Positions 1 to 9,175 of a stretch of DNA of 64,000 nt are shown here, one piece after another. Position numbers and translations under genes: made by a program. The DNA comes from Bosea sp. PAMC 26642. GTDB lineage: Bacteria > Pseudomonadota > Alphaproteobacteria > Rhizobiales > Beijerinckiaceae. Position 1 is the stretch's first letter; the number at the start of each line of letters is the position of its first letter. The notes under the pieces are model-generated. The model was not told the origin of the DNA. It ran no database searches and saw only the letters and a program-made list of their open reading frames with translations. The stretch covers positions 4,681,501 to 4,745,500 of the forward strand of contig NZ_CP014301.1 in NCBI RefSeq assembly GCF_001562255.1, written 5' to 3'.

Positions 1-781
1 ATCGGGAAGTTTTTAATTCGAACGGCGACGCAAACCGATCACCCTAACAGGGTAATCACCTGTCGCAGCAGGAGTCTGACAGATAGAGGATCAAGCGAGT
101 TAACAACCATTAGAGATTAGCGTCGCCTGTTGAAGTACTGTATCATATCGTGGGGAGTTGATGACGGTTTTTGGATTCAATTCAATTCTCGCCATTAATT
201 TACAATTGCACAAATAGCTCCGCGTCGCCGCGCAGACAAGTCGATTTTGCTTGAAATCTAGATAACGGCGTGCCGCCATCTGCCTGGCCTGTCGGCGCAT
301 TGACGGCGGAATTATGGGTAGCAGATTTCGTCAAAACACCTGTAATTTCGAGCTCAGCTCTGGAGCGTCTTGGGCTATCCAGAAATTGTGTGCGCGAGGG
401 CCGATTCTCTTAATTTCATCGCCGGCATGGGCGAGACGACGGCCGCAGGCCCAACGGCTCGTTGGCTTAGAGGCCAAGGCGGCGTGCTACTCGGTTCAGA
501 CGTTATCAGGACGGGTCGCAAGCTCGCCGTCCTACCGACACGCGGGACGCGATGCTACTGATCCTCGCCAAGTCAGCAACTGCGGCGGCGAGCAATAAAT
601 TCAAATCGCTGCCGAGAAGAAAGTCGACGTCGCTCTGTGAAACCATCTGTTGAAAGTGCGCCGTAGAGACCGCTTTTCTGATCGCAAGGCTCGACGTCGA
701 AGATCTGAATTATAACAATCTGGCCATCGCCCCAAATGGGGGCGTCGTGCCTCTGATCCGCGCGATGGCCTGCGACTCACG
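1..781. other. Decayed or non-coding DNA left of the first IS element
   Basis: No convincing gene is visible. Short open frames exist on both strands but none shows a recognisable domain or a good ribosome binding site. The frame from 663 to the TAG at 783-785 reads like the C-terminal 40 residues of a former protein, but a stop lies immediately upstream at 651-653, so it would need a frameshift to be extended. It may be the eroded end of a gene next to the IS481 target site. Confidence 0.4.
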
Positions 782-785
782 CTAG

Positions 786-1831
786 ATGTTTGATCCCGGG
801 CTTTGATGGTGCAATCTCGACGCCTGAATCGAGGGATGCGCTATGGGCCAGGTTCACCACGGGAGCGCCACAACGACATCGGCGGTCCGTCGAGCGATAC
901 AGCATAGTCAAGAGAGCCTGAGGGCTCTGGCGAAGCGCTACGGCATCAACCAGAAGACCGTCGCGAAGTGGAAGAATCGCACTTCGGTCGCCGATGTGCC
1001 GACAGGGCCGAAGAACCCGACCTCGACGGTGCTGACGGTCGAAGAGGAAGCGGTGATCGTCGCCTTTCGGCGGCACACATTGCGGCCACTCGACGACTGC
1101 CTTTACGCCCTGCAGCCGACGATCCCGATGCTGACGCGGTCATCGTTGCATCGCTGCCTGCAGCGTCACGGGATCAGCCGCCTGCCAGAAGTCGAAGGCG
1201 AGACGACCGCGAAGACGAAGTTCAAGAGCTACCCGATCGGCTTCTGCCACATCGACCTTGCCGAAGTGCGGACCGCCGAAGGCAGGCTTTATATGTTCGT
1301 CGCCATCGATCGGACCAGCAAGTTCGCCTTCGTCGAGCTTCATCGTGAAGCCAAGCAGCGGACGGCTGGCGATTTCCTCCGGCGGTTGATCGAAGCGGTC
1401 CTCTACAAGATCCACACGGTGTTGACCGACAACGGCATCCACTTCACGACGCCCGGCGCTGGCGGCTCGGCCGTGCCGCTGATCAAGGAGGCGATGGCGA
1501 ACGGAGAACTCTTCCGCGCCCACGCTTTCGAACTCGCCTGCGCCAAAGCCGTTATCGACCATCGGACCACCAAGCCGAAGCACCCCTGGACCAATGGACA
1601 GGTCGAGCGGATGAACCGCACGATCAAGGAAGCGACCGTCAAACGTTACCACTACGACGATCACGCGCAGCTCGAACGCCACCTCGCCGACTTCGTCGCG
1701 GCATACAACTTCGGCCGCAGGCTCAAGACCCTCAAAGGCCTCACGCCCTACGAGTTCATCTGCAAACGCTGGACGATCGAGCCCGAAAAGTTCAACCTCA
1801 ATCCGCTCCAGCAAATGCCGGGACTAAACAT
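786..1831 (+). mobile_element. IS481-family insertion sequence, intact, flanked by CTAG
   Basis: The ends form an imperfect inverted repeat: ATGTTTGATCCCGG at 786-799 against the reverse complement of 1818-1831, ATGTTTAGTCCCGG (two mismatches). Both ends are flanked by CTAG (782-785 and 1832-1835), which fits a 4-bp target duplication; CTAG-type targets are known for IS481. The element holds one full transposase gene and nothing else, and appears complete. Confidence 0.85.
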
Positions 1832-1835
1832 CTAG
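843..1835 (+). CDS. IS481-family transposase
   Basis: A 330-residue DDE transposase. The first ~60 residues form a helix-turn-helix region (LRALAKRYGINQKTVAKWKN), followed by a second winged-helix part and an rve integrase core. The acidic residues can be placed in FCHIDLAEVR, in VLTDNGIHFT and in the glutamate of NGQVERMNRTIKEA. Length matches the family. The start is an ATG just inside the left inverted repeat. The stop codon TAG (1833-1835) lies in the flanking CTAG rather than in the element, so the target site supplies the terminator. A diverged second copy of the same family lies at 42547-43512. Confidence 0.92.
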   Translation: MGQVHHGSATTTSAVRRAIQHSQESLRALAKRYGINQKTVAKWKNRTSVADVPTGPKNPTSTVLTVEEEAVIVAFRRHTLRPLDDCLYALQPTIPMLTRSSLHRCLQRHGISRLPEVEGETTAKTKFKSYPIGFCHIDLAEVRTAEGRLYMFVAIDRTSKFAFVELHREAKQRTAGDFLRRLIEAVLYKIHTVLTDNGIHFTTPGAGGSAVPLIKEAMANGELFRAHAFELACAKAVIDHRTTKPKHPWTNGQVERMNRTIKEATVKRYHYDDHAQLERHLADFVAAYNFGRRLKTLKGLTPYEFICKRWTIEPEKFNLNPLQQMPGLNI

Positions 1836-2109
1836 CGACGCGGCACAGTGCATGTTCGCGAGTCCAGAAACGCTCTGGACAGCGGATCTATGTCGAAGCG
1901 CTCGACCAAGATGCCGCTGCGACGCCACTCAGCCAGGGACTAAATTTCGCCCGGACTGCGACCGTTTGATCTACTTCGTCCAATCACCTACAGGAGCTGC
2001 AAGTGGAGATATCCGCGCAACAGGGGGCGGCTTGCCAATGCTCGCGCGTCCATGCATTGGAACGACCGTCAGGAATGCTCAAGAGAAGCAGGGCTCCGGG
2101 AAAATTTAC

Positions 2110-2898
2110 ATGGGTTTGGTAATACGAGGGGCTGCCGACGTCCTTGGAGGCCTCGGCGCCTGGCGCATGTGGTGGATGCTGGCCAAGAACGATGTGATCC
2201 GTCGCTACCGACGCTCCCGCGTAGGCCAGCTTTGGCTCACGCTTAGCATGGCGGTCATGATCTTTGGAATGGGAGCGGTTTATGCATCGCTGTTCGGCAC
2301 GTCCATGGCTGACTACCTACCGCATCTCGGCACGGGGCTCGTATTATGGGGACTGATTTCACAGACGATAACCGAAAGCTGCTCGAGCTTCACCGAAAAC
2401 GACAGTATCATTCGACAGATTGCGTTGCCACGATTTACTTATCTTCTTCGAACCATTTCACGCAATATATTTGTTTTTGCCCATAATATTATTATCTTGC
2501 CGATTGTTTTCTTGATTTATGGGTCACCGATCAACTGGCACATCATCTTGTTCATCCCGGGGGCGCTGCTCGTGCTAGCCAATCTGGCATGGGCTGGCTA
2601 TCTGCTTGCGATCCTCTCGGCGCGCTTTCGTGACATCCCGCAGATCATAGCGAGCATCATGCAAGTCGCATTCTTTGTCTCTCCGGTTGTTTTCAAGCCG
2701 TCGCAGCTTCGCGTCGACCATCCGGTGCTCATTTTGAACCCGTTTGCCAGCATGTTGGATGTTATGCGTGAGCCGCTGCTCGGAAATTTGCCGAGTTTGG
2801 CCTCCTATCTCATTTTACTTGGCCTGCTGATCTTCGGGTGGCTGGTTAGCCTGGCATTCGCGGGCAAATACTCGCACCGCGTCGTCTACTGGCTCTGA
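2110..2898 (+). CDS. Polysaccharide ABC transporter, permease subunit (Wzm/KpsM type)
   Basis: A 262-residue ABC-2 family integral membrane protein. After a cytoplasmic start (WWMLAKNDVIRRYRRSRVGQ) it has about six hydrophobic segments and ends in a short basic tail. The cytoplasmic motif with R-Y-R-R-S and the segment LWGLISQTITESCSSF are typical of O-antigen and capsule exporters. The open frame extends further upstream to 1852, but that part overlaps the IS flank and has no membrane features; ATG 2110 gives the family length. The ATPase partner starts 7 bp after the stop, so the two are probably co-transcribed. Likely role: exporting a completed polysaccharide chain across the inner membrane. 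Confidence 0.88.
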   Translation: MGLVIRGAADVLGGLGAWRMWWMLAKNDVIRRYRRSRVGQLWLTLSMAVMIFGMGAVYASLFGTSMADYLPHLGTGLVLWGLISQTITESCSSFTENDSIIRQIALPRFTYLLRTISRNIFVFAHNIIILPIVFLIYGSPINWHIILFIPGALLVLANLAWAGYLLAILSARFRDIPQIIASIMQVAFFVSPVVFKPSQLRVDHPVLILNPFASMLDVMREPLLGNLPSLASYLILLGLLIFGWLVSLAFAGKYSHRVVYWL

Positions 2899-2905
2899 GG
2901 GCATC

Positions 2906-3661
2906 ATGGCTCATATCGTTTTGGACAAGGCCAGTGTCGAGCTTGCGGTCTATAATTCGCGCGGCCGCGCACTCAAGAGCGAGATTTTGAGGCGAACGGT
3001 CGGCGGGGGCCTTCAAAATGATCGCGACAGCAGCATTCAGTTGGTCAAAGCGCTGAACGAGATCAGCTTCGAGGCCAAAGACGGTGACCGGATCGGGCTC
3101 GTCGGTGGAAATGGCGCCGGTAAGACGACGCTTTTGCGGGTACTCAGCCGCGTTTACCCACCGACTTCGGGCTACGCCACGATCGAAGGCCGCATCGCCT
3201 CGCTGATCGACCTCTCAATGGGTATGGATACCGACGCCACGGGGTATGACAACATCGAGATGCGCAGCATTATGTTGGGCTTGGACTATCAGCAGGCGGA
3301 AGCGATAATTCCCGACGTTGAAGAGTTCAGCCAACTCGGCGAGTTCCTGTCGCTGCCGATCCGCACATATTCCAGCGGTATGATGTTGCGGCTGGCCTTT
3401 GCCGTCAGCACCGCGGTTCATCCCGATGTCCTGATTCTCGACGAAGTGATCGGTGTTGGCGACGCGGCTTTCGCGGAGCGTGCCGAGCAGCGGCTGCGCA
3501 CGATGATCCAGAAGGCGAGCATCATGTTCCTGGCCTCCCATGACAGCAATTCGATCAAACGGTTTTGCAACCGCACGCTCTGGATGAAGAGCGGAAAGCT
3601 GATGATGGATGGCGCGCCCGATGAGGTCCTTGCGGCATACGCAGCGGATGGCGCCGCTTGA
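2906..3661 (+). CDS. Polysaccharide ABC transporter, ATP-binding subunit (Wzt/KpsT type)
   Basis: A 251-residue nucleotide-binding subunit. Walker A is GGNGAGKTT (about residues 67-75), the signature is YSSGMMLRLAF (about 155-165), Walker B with the catalytic glutamate is VLILDEVIGVGD (about 173-184), and the H-loop is FLASHDSNS. The degenerate signature YSSGM is characteristic of capsule and O-antigen exporters. It ends soon after the nucleotide-binding fold, so the extra C-terminal carbohydrate-binding domain of some Wzt proteins is absent; this resembles KpsT or short Wzt forms, where export is not gated by a chain-end cap. It pairs with the permease 7 bp upstream. Confidence 0.92.
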   Translation: MAHIVLDKASVELAVYNSRGRALKSEILRRTVGGGLQNDRDSSIQLVKALNEISFEAKDGDRIGLVGGNGAGKTTLLRVLSRVYPPTSGYATIEGRIASLIDLSMGMDTDATGYDNIEMRSIMLGLDYQQAEAIIPDVEEFSQLGEFLSLPIRTYSSGMMLRLAFAVSTAVHPDVLILDEVIGVGDAAFAERAEQRLRTMIQKASIMFLASHDSNSIKRFCNRTLWMKSGKLMMDGAPDEVLAAYAADGAA

Positions 3662-4103
3662 GCGGCTACTCGGTCAGCGAACTGATTAAGGTGGTAAAGC
3701 GTGTCTCTGGCGTAGACTTTTACGTAACCTATGCTAGCCGCCGCCCAGGTGCCCCGGTTGCCCTCGTCGCCAAGAGTGATCGCATCGCGCCGAGCTCTGC
3801 CGGAAGCCTAGAACAACGACATCTAAGATCATAGCTTTCGTCATTGGCCTACGAAAGCATATTGAGAACCCGCGACGCCTGACGTGAATTACCACAATGA
3901 CGCTTTTAAAATCGTGGGGCGGAGGTTAGACGCTAACAACCCTTTTGGTGTTCGGCCCGGAGCGAAATTTCGAATGAAAGCCATAGTGCGGATTCAGGCA
4001 ATTTCAGTGATGAAATGCTTCAGAACGAAGCTAGCGGCTTTGGAACAAGGCCTTGCACCGAGACTCTTGACCATCGGTCGGTAGTCTAAAAAGGGCGGGC
4101 ATC
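3662..4103. other. Intergenic region after the ABC exporter
   Basis: About 440 bp with no supported gene. A 66-codon open frame at 3884-4084 has no family resemblance. The purine-rich stretch AAAAAGGGCGGGC just before 4104 could serve as ribosome binding site for the next gene. No strong terminator hairpin was found by eye. Confidence 0.45.
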
Positions 4104-4988
4104 GTGTTCGAAAAATTTAGAACCGGACGGGGACGTGGCTATCCTGCGCATATCCGCGCACGTGCGATCCTGCAGCATATCAGGCAGAAGATCGCGGCCA
4201 ACACACTCGGACGGCTTTTCGTTTCGCCATGGGGTAGGCGGGTTCGGAGCGGATTTGCAGAAATTGGGGGCCATTCCAGGCGCCCCTCCCTGAACCTCGC
4301 AATTCTCGCGCATGTGTATTACCTCGATATCGTTCCTGAAATTCTGGATGCGCGCAAGGTTCTCGATGCGCGGGTTGCGCTGCACCTGACCGTACCATTT
4401 GACAAGGTGGGCGAGCTCGATGCTCTGGTGAGCGGCCTTCCCGACATCGTTCTTCACGCCTGCGAGAATCGCGGCCGCGACATAGCGCCGTTTTTGACGG
4501 TCCTGAATTCCGGTGCGCTGGACCGCTATGACGCTGTCCTGAAGCTTCACACCAAACGAAGCCCGCATCTGCGAGACGGCGAGGTCCGCCGCAAGCTTTT
4601 GTTTGCGATGCTGTGCGGCGAGCAACACGCGACATTCCGGGCTTTGAGCGCCTTTGAGGATGCCTTGATCGGCATGGTCGGTTGGCGAGACTGTTTCCGA
4701 TCCGACCCGCTCTACTGGATGGACAACGAGGAAAGGGTACGCAGCGTCGCAGAACGGATGGGCGCGGCCGACAGCGTCAAGCTCGGATTTTTCGAGGGTT
4801 CGATGTTCTGGTTCAGGCCCTCGGCTTTTTCCGCGCTGAGAAGCCTGCATTTGGCACCGGAGGATTTCGAGGCAGAAGCACATCAACTCGACGGAACCCT
4901 ACACCACGCTGTCGAACGCTGTTTCACGATCGCTGCAAGATCGAAAGGCTTCCTCGTCAAGGATTTGCGCGGGCGTCTGTTGGATTGA
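4104..4988 (+). CDS. RgpF-like rhamnan/polysaccharide synthesis protein
   Basis: A 294-residue protein with a GTG start behind a purine-rich AAGGGCGGG. It matches the rhamnan synthesis protein F (RgpF) family: LAILAHVYYLDIVPEI (65-80), ENRGRDIAPFL (121-131), the hallmark DAVLKLHTKRSPH (143-155) and FFEGSMFWFRPSA (229-241). Family members are implicated in building rhamnose-containing or related chains, often fused to glycosyltransferases, and the exact chemistry is not settled. Here it stands alone between an exporter and sugar-modifying genes, which supports a role in assembling the exported glycan. The dTDP-rhamnose genes lie ~50 kb away in the same window. Confidence 0.85.
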   Translation: MFEKFRTGRGRGYPAHIRARAILQHIRQKIAANTLGRLFVSPWGRRVRSGFAEIGGHSRRPSLNLAILAHVYYLDIVPEILDARKVLDARVALHLTVPFDKVGELDALVSGLPDIVLHACENRGRDIAPFLTVLNSGALDRYDAVLKLHTKRSPHLRDGEVRRKLLFAMLCGEQHATFRALSAFEDALIGMVGWRDCFRSDPLYWMDNEERVRSVAERMGAADSVKLGFFEGSMFWFRPSAFSALRSLHLAPEDFEAEAHQLDGTLHHAVERCFTIAARSKGFLVKDLRGRLLD

Positions 4989-5057
4989 ACGGATGCGGGC
5001 ACGACAGTATCACATAATGTTTCAAGCGACGACGTCGTCGTTTCGAGATTGAGGGCG

Positions 5058-5669
5058 ATGAGCATCTTCATTTGCGGGGCTGGAGGATTGGCGCGAGAGG
5101 TCTTTGCCGTGCTTGAAAGCGCCGGTGACACGGTCACGGGGTTTTGCGTCGAGCCTGGATACACGACCGGCATCCTGCGCGGTTTGCCGGTTCGCGACCA
5201 TTTTGCGCGGGACGAGCCCGACCCATGCTTTGTTATTGCCATCGGCGATGGACGAACACGCGCCAGGCTGGCGGCTCAGTTAGCTGATGCTCGCTGGACT
5301 ACGGCGCTGCATCAGGCAGCGGTTCTGGGTCCGAATGTTTTGCTCGGTGACGGCGTTATGGTTTTGGGTCCGTGTTCGGCCACGACGGATGTCGCCATCG
5401 GCTCCCACGCCTTGATCAATCCGGGCTGCACGATCGCCCATGATTGTACGATCGGCGCATTCGTGAGCCTCGGACCGGCGGTGTCGCTGGCCGGAGGCGT
5501 TATCATCGAGGAAGGAGCGAGTCTCGGCATCGGAGCCAAGGTTGCTCCTGGCTGCAGGATAGGTGCCTGGGCCGTCGTCGGTGCGGGAGCTGTCGTAATC
5601 CGAGACGTGGCCGCGGGCGACACGGTCGTCGGCGTGCCGGCGCGAAGCCATCGACCCGATCGGAGTTGA
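5058..5669 (+). CDS. PglD/NeuD-family sugar O/N-acyltransferase
   Basis: A 203-residue protein. It opens with a small Rossmann-like sugar-nucleotide binding domain (IFICGAGGLAREVF, residues 3-16) and continues as a left-handed beta-helix of hexapeptide repeats from about residue 90 to the end. The likely catalytic base is the histidine in NPGCTIAHDCTIGAF, as in PglD. Family members acetylate the 4-amino group of UDP-, GDP- or dTDP-linked amino sugars. The aminotransferase gene directly downstream (5714) would make the amino substrate. A TTG nine bases upstream (5049) is possible, but ATG 5058 follows GAGGG and fits better. Confidence 0.87.
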   Translation: MSIFICGAGGLAREVFAVLESAGDTVTGFCVEPGYTTGILRGLPVRDHFARDEPDPCFVIAIGDGRTRARLAAQLADARWTTALHQAAVLGPNVLLGDGVMVLGPCSATTDVAIGSHALINPGCTIAHDCTIGAFVSLGPAVSLAGGVIIEEGASLGIGAKVAPGCRIGAWAVVGAGAVVIRDVAAGDTVVGVPARSHRPDRS

Positions 5670-5713
5670 CGCCACTCCATCAAACACGGATTGGTATCTT
5701 CGGAGGCTTCCCT

Positions 5714-6814
5714 ATGCAGACCAGTGGACCGATCAATGCCCGCAAAATCAGGGTATTGATCCCTCGATTGCCGGATGTCGCGGCAATTGCACCCCACATC
5801 GCCCGAATCGACGCGGCCCGCACATACAGCAATCACGGCCCGCTAAGCCGTGAATTCTCCGACGGCCTGAGCGCGCTGACCGGAGCTGGCGGCGTCACAC
5901 TGACCTGCAACGGGACTGCCGCGATCGAGATCGCACTGCGCGCCAGGGCCAATCCCGGAGCAGGCCTGTGTCTGATGCCGGCCTTTACCTTCATCGCAAG
6001 TGCGCATGCCGTCTGCAACGCCGGACTGACGCCGCACCTGCTCGAAGTCGATCCCGATACGCTGGTGCTGACGCCGGCGATAGCCGAAGCCGCGTTGACT
6101 GAATTGCCGCAGGCGCCTTCAGCCGTGCTCGTGGTCAGCGCATTTGGCGCCCCTCCCGATCTGAGGGCATGGGCCGCCTTCGAGGATCGGCACGGCATCC
6201 CGGTGGTCTTCGATGCCGCGGCGGCGGTGACTGCCCTATCGGGGATTGGTCTCCAGCCCGTCTGTGTCAGCCTGCACGCGACGAAGGTTCTGGGCATCGG
6301 CGAAGGCGGTGCAATCCTGTCCTCGGATCAGGCGCTGGTCGAGCGGATGACCGGCATGACCGGGTTCGGCTTCGTTGGCCAGGAGCGCGTGTCGACGGTT
6401 CGCGGCGGCAATTATCGCCTGTCGGAATATGCAGCCGCGATCGGTCTCGTCGTACTGGATGGCCTGCCGGAGCAAATCGAGCGGTTAAGGGCGCTGACCG
6501 CGACATACCGTCAGTTGCTTCACAACAAGCGCTCGCGGCTTCAGATTGGCGCCGGCACAGATTGGGTGACGATGACACTGAATGCGGTCATCCCGCCGGA
6601 CGAGGTCGAGGCGACCCTAACGCGGCTGTCGGAGGCCGACATCGAATGGCGGCGCTGGTGGGGGCTGGGCTGCCATCGTCACCCTGCCTTTGCGGACGTG
6701 CCGCGTTGCGATCTGTCGGGAACGGACGCGCTGGCGCCCTGTGTCATCGGGTTGCCCTTCCACGACGAACTGTCTGAAGAGGACGTATGGCGGGTCGTGT
6801 CATGTCTGCCGTGA
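5714..6814 (+). CDS. DegT/DnrJ/EryC1/StrS-family sugar aminotransferase
   Basis: A 366-residue PLP enzyme of the sugar aminotransferase family. The nucleotide-sugar loop reads NHGPLSREFSDGL (40-52), the conserved segment TCNGTAAIEIAL lies at 64-75, the PLP-nitrogen aspartate is in VVFDAAAA (D167) and the Schiff-base lysine is K191 in SLHATKVLGIGEGGA. It should transfer an amino group to a 4- or 3-keto-6-deoxy nucleotide sugar. The open frame extends 90 codons upstream through the preceding acyltransferase gene, but ATG 5714 gives the family start. Its end overlaps the next gene by 28 bp, so translation is probably coupled. A second, WecE-like member lies at 22927-24057. Confidence 0.9.
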   Translation: MQTSGPINARKIRVLIPRLPDVAAIAPHIARIDAARTYSNHGPLSREFSDGLSALTGAGGVTLTCNGTAAIEIALRARANPGAGLCLMPAFTFIASAHAVCNAGLTPHLLEVDPDTLVLTPAIAEAALTELPQAPSAVLVVSAFGAPPDLRAWAAFEDRHGIPVVFDAAAAVTALSGIGLQPVCVSLHATKVLGIGEGGAILSSDQALVERMTGMTGFGFVGQERVSTVRGGNYRLSEYAAAIGLVVLDGLPEQIERLRALTATYRQLLHNKRSRLQIGAGTDWVTMTLNAVIPPDEVEATLTRLSEADIEWRRWWGLGCHRHPAFADVPRCDLSGTDALAPCVIGLPFHDELSEEDVWRVVSCLP

Positions 6815-8013
6815 GCGCTGCCCCACTGCTGTCCTACATCGTGCTCTCGTATAACTACGAATGCTATATCGGTCAGACGCTCCGCAGCATCCAGGAGCAG
6901 TCTGTCCAGGATTTCGAGATCGTAGTGGTCGACGATGCCTCGTCGGACGGCTCCCGCGAGGTGATCCGCAGCTTCGATGATCCGCGTATCCGGCTTTTCG
7001 TCAACGACCGCAACATGGGCGGTGCCTGGAGCTACAACCGGGCGGTCGAAGCAGCGCGCGGCAAATGGCTGGTCAATCTCGATGCGGATGACTGGATCGC
7101 GCCAGGCAAGGCGCAAGTTCAACTCGATCTGGCACAAGCCGATCATCGCCTCGACATCGTCGGAACATATGTCAACGCAGTTGACGTGAATGGCGACCCA
7201 CATCCGCAACGGCAGGAAGTGGAAGATTATTGCAATCGACGATTGAACCTCAACACAGTCGATACTTGGGTGGGGCAAAATCCGCTGTGCCGGTCATCGA
7301 CGATGATCCTTCGCGAAGCCCATATCCGGATCGGACTCGACGACCCGACGATGGTCAGAGCGCCTGACTATGAACTCTGGACGCGTGCATTGCGCCATGA
7401 TTGCCGTTTTGGTGTCATTCCGGAACGCCTGACCTATTTGCGCCTTACTTCCAGCGGCGTGACACATGGCGATCCCGTAACCACTTTCTTGGAGATGACC
7501 TACGCAACACTGCGCAATCTCTATCCCGTTGCGGAAAAGCGCTCGTTGCTCCTGTCGGTTCAACGAATGATCGACTGGGTCTCAAGCCATGATTTTCTGA
7601 GCTCACTGCCACGTGTCGAAGCCCATCGGCTTGTCGGCATGATGCTGACAACGCCTTCGATGGGAAACTTCCAGGCGTTCAGACAGTTTCTGGCCGATCG
7701 CGACAACGATCCCGCCTTGATGTCGATCGGTCAGCGATGTCTGGCGATGTCACAGCGCAAAACTTTGAATAGCGACCAAGTACAGGATCTTATGGAAGCT
7801 CGGGACTTCTGGTTCAATAATTCAAAGGAATGGCAAATTCACTCACATTCGAAAGATGCCGCGATAGAAGAGATACGACAATCATTGCATTCTGCGTTAG
7901 ACGAGCTTTCTGAACTCAAACTATTCTGCGAAAATACGAAAAAAAGGACATTGCAATGGCAGGCTCGACGTCTTTCCGCCCTGCTGTCCTCGCGCTTCTC
8001 CCGTTTACGGTAA
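6787..8013 (+). CDS. Family 2 glycosyltransferase with C-terminal helical tail
   Basis: A 408-residue GT-A enzyme. LSYIVLSYNYECYIGQTLRS opens the fold, VVVDDASSDGS (47-57) binds the nucleotide and NLDADDW (97-103) is the metal-binding DXD region. PDYELW near residue 195 fits the catalytic-base region. The last ~80 residues are charged and helical (KDAAIEEIRQSLHSALDELS), probably a coiled coil for oligomerisation or membrane contact. The ATG at 6787 lies inside the aminotransferase gene behind GAAGAGG; ATG 6802 is an alternative. It overlaps the next glycosyltransferase by 58 bp. Donor and acceptor cannot be told from sequence. Confidence 0.88.
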   Translation: MAGRVMSAVSAAPLLSYIVLSYNYECYIGQTLRSIQEQSVQDFEIVVVDDASSDGSREVIRSFDDPRIRLFVNDRNMGGAWSYNRAVEAARGKWLVNLDADDWIAPGKAQVQLDLAQADHRLDIVGTYVNAVDVNGDPHPQRQEVEDYCNRRLNLNTVDTWVGQNPLCRSSTMILREAHIRIGLDDPTMVRAPDYELWTRALRHDCRFGVIPERLTYLRLTSSGVTHGDPVTTFLEMTYATLRNLYPVAEKRSLLLSVQRMIDWVSSHDFLSSLPRVEAHRLVGMMLTTPSMGNFQAFRQFLADRDNDPALMSIGQRCLAMSQRKTLNSDQVQDLMEARDFWFNNSKEWQIHSHSKDAAIEEIRQSLHSALDELSELKLFCENTKKRTLQWQARRLSALLSSRFSRLR

Positions 8014-9056
8014 ACGATAGTCTGCAGCTGGCGATACTGCGTGAAATGCGTCAGCGTGACATTGACGTCTTCATAGCCGTTCTCGAGCAGGGCAGCGGCG
8101 GTTACACTGCCGATGCCGCCGAGGACTTTCGGTCTGACCAGCGGCTTATCGATATGAGAGGCCTAAAAATCTCGAAGTCGGTCAACTTCATTTCAGAAAT
8201 TGTCGCAAACTTTAAAATCGAACTCCTGTTACAGGTCGGCGCTCCATCTGCTTACTGTCAGATTCCATATGTAAAAGAGATTAATCCCTCTGTTAAGATA
8301 ATCGATACGCTTTACAATAGGTCAGCGCATAGCCTCGACCATTTCCTCTACGAAAAATGCTTCGACGCGGTCGTCGTTGAAAGTCAGGATATGCGTGGCT
8401 TCATCGCTTCGAATACCGCGAAAGCCGACGCGCAGATCCATGTGATCGAAAGCGGTATCGATCTCGGTCGCTTCAGCCCGACGACAAATCTAGAGGGCGA
8501 ACCAGGCCAGAAGCCCTTCGTCGTAGGTTACCTTGGCAGGATGTCGCCCGAGAAGAACCCGCTGGGTTTCGTCGATTTGGCGGAGCGGCTCCATCAGGTC
8601 ATTCCGGAACTGCGATTCCGGATCTATGGTGAAGGCCCGATGGCAGCGCAGGTTTCCGCGCGGATTGCGTCGAGCTCCGCTTCCAAGACGATCGTTTTCG
8701 AAGGTTTCGCGGAATCATCGGCCGCAGCTCTGGCGGAGATCGACGTCCTTGTCGTTCCTTCGAAGCTTGATGGCCGCCCGAACGTGATCATGGAAGCGAA
8801 CGGGTGTGGAGTTCCGGTGATCGGTGCGCCGGTGGGTGGCATCCCGGAATTGATCGTTCCCGGCGTCAATGGCTTCGTGCTCGCGCCAGATCGGCATATC
8901 GAGATAACGGATCTGCTGGCTCGATGGCTTGCCGACCCGATGGAATTTGCAGTGATCCAGGCATCCTCGCGCTCCATGGCTGAGAAACGGTTCGATCGAT
9001 CGCGAATGATGGATGCATATGAAGCGGTCTATCGCCGATTCCTGCCGGCGGGTTAG
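7956..9056 (+). CDS. Family 4 glycosyltransferase
   Basis: A 366-residue GT-B enzyme. The N-terminal acceptor domain is short and divergent. The C-terminal donor domain is typical: VVGYLGRMSPEKNPLGFV (189-206), FRIYGEGPM (221-229), VFEGFAE and the E-x7-E-like block PSKLDGRPNVIMEANGCGVP (268-287). Retaining GT4 enzymes use nucleotide sugars and often build O-chains. The start at 7956 has AAGGA eight bases upstream and overlaps the previous gene by 58 bp. It is the last gene of the plus-strand operon and converges on a minus-strand membrane protein 119 bp away. The donor domain resembles that of the fusion protein at 15869-17878. Confidence 0.9.
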   Translation: MAGSTSFRPAVLALLPFTVNDSLQLAILREMRQRDIDVFIAVLEQGSGGYTADAAEDFRSDQRLIDMRGLKISKSVNFISEIVANFKIELLLQVGAPSAYCQIPYVKEINPSVKIIDTLYNRSAHSLDHFLYEKCFDAVVVESQDMRGFIASNTAKADAQIHVIESGIDLGRFSPTTNLEGEPGQKPFVVGYLGRMSPEKNPLGFVDLAERLHQVIPELRFRIYGEGPMAAQVSARIASSSASKTIVFEGFAESSAAALAEIDVLVVPSKLDGRPNVIMEANGCGVPVIGAPVGGIPELIVPGVNGFVLAPDRHIEITDLLARWLADPMEFAVIQASSRSMAEKRFDRSRMMDAYEAVYRRFLPAG

Positions 9057-9175
9057 GGCACTCTCGCGCGAGGACAAAGAGCTGAGCCCGTTCACGCGGA
9101 AAAGGACAAGCAAATCATTACCGCTGGTTCTGAACGGCTTGCGTGCGTGCGGACTGTGTCCGTCGCATGATTGCA

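Noticed and set aside
314..598. 94-codon plus frame and overlapping frames near the left edge
   Set aside because: Frames overlap each other in different registers without domain or start signals; treated as decayed DNA.
1140..1814. 224-codon minus-strand frame in the first IS481
   Set aside because: Exact antisense of the transposase gene.
3884..4084. 66-codon frame before the RgpF-like gene
   Set aside because: No family resemblance and no ribosome binding site; composition as non-coding.
5444..5713. Upstream extension of the aminotransferase frame
   Set aside because: This part is antisense-free but lies in another frame of the acyltransferase gene; family alignment starts at 5714.
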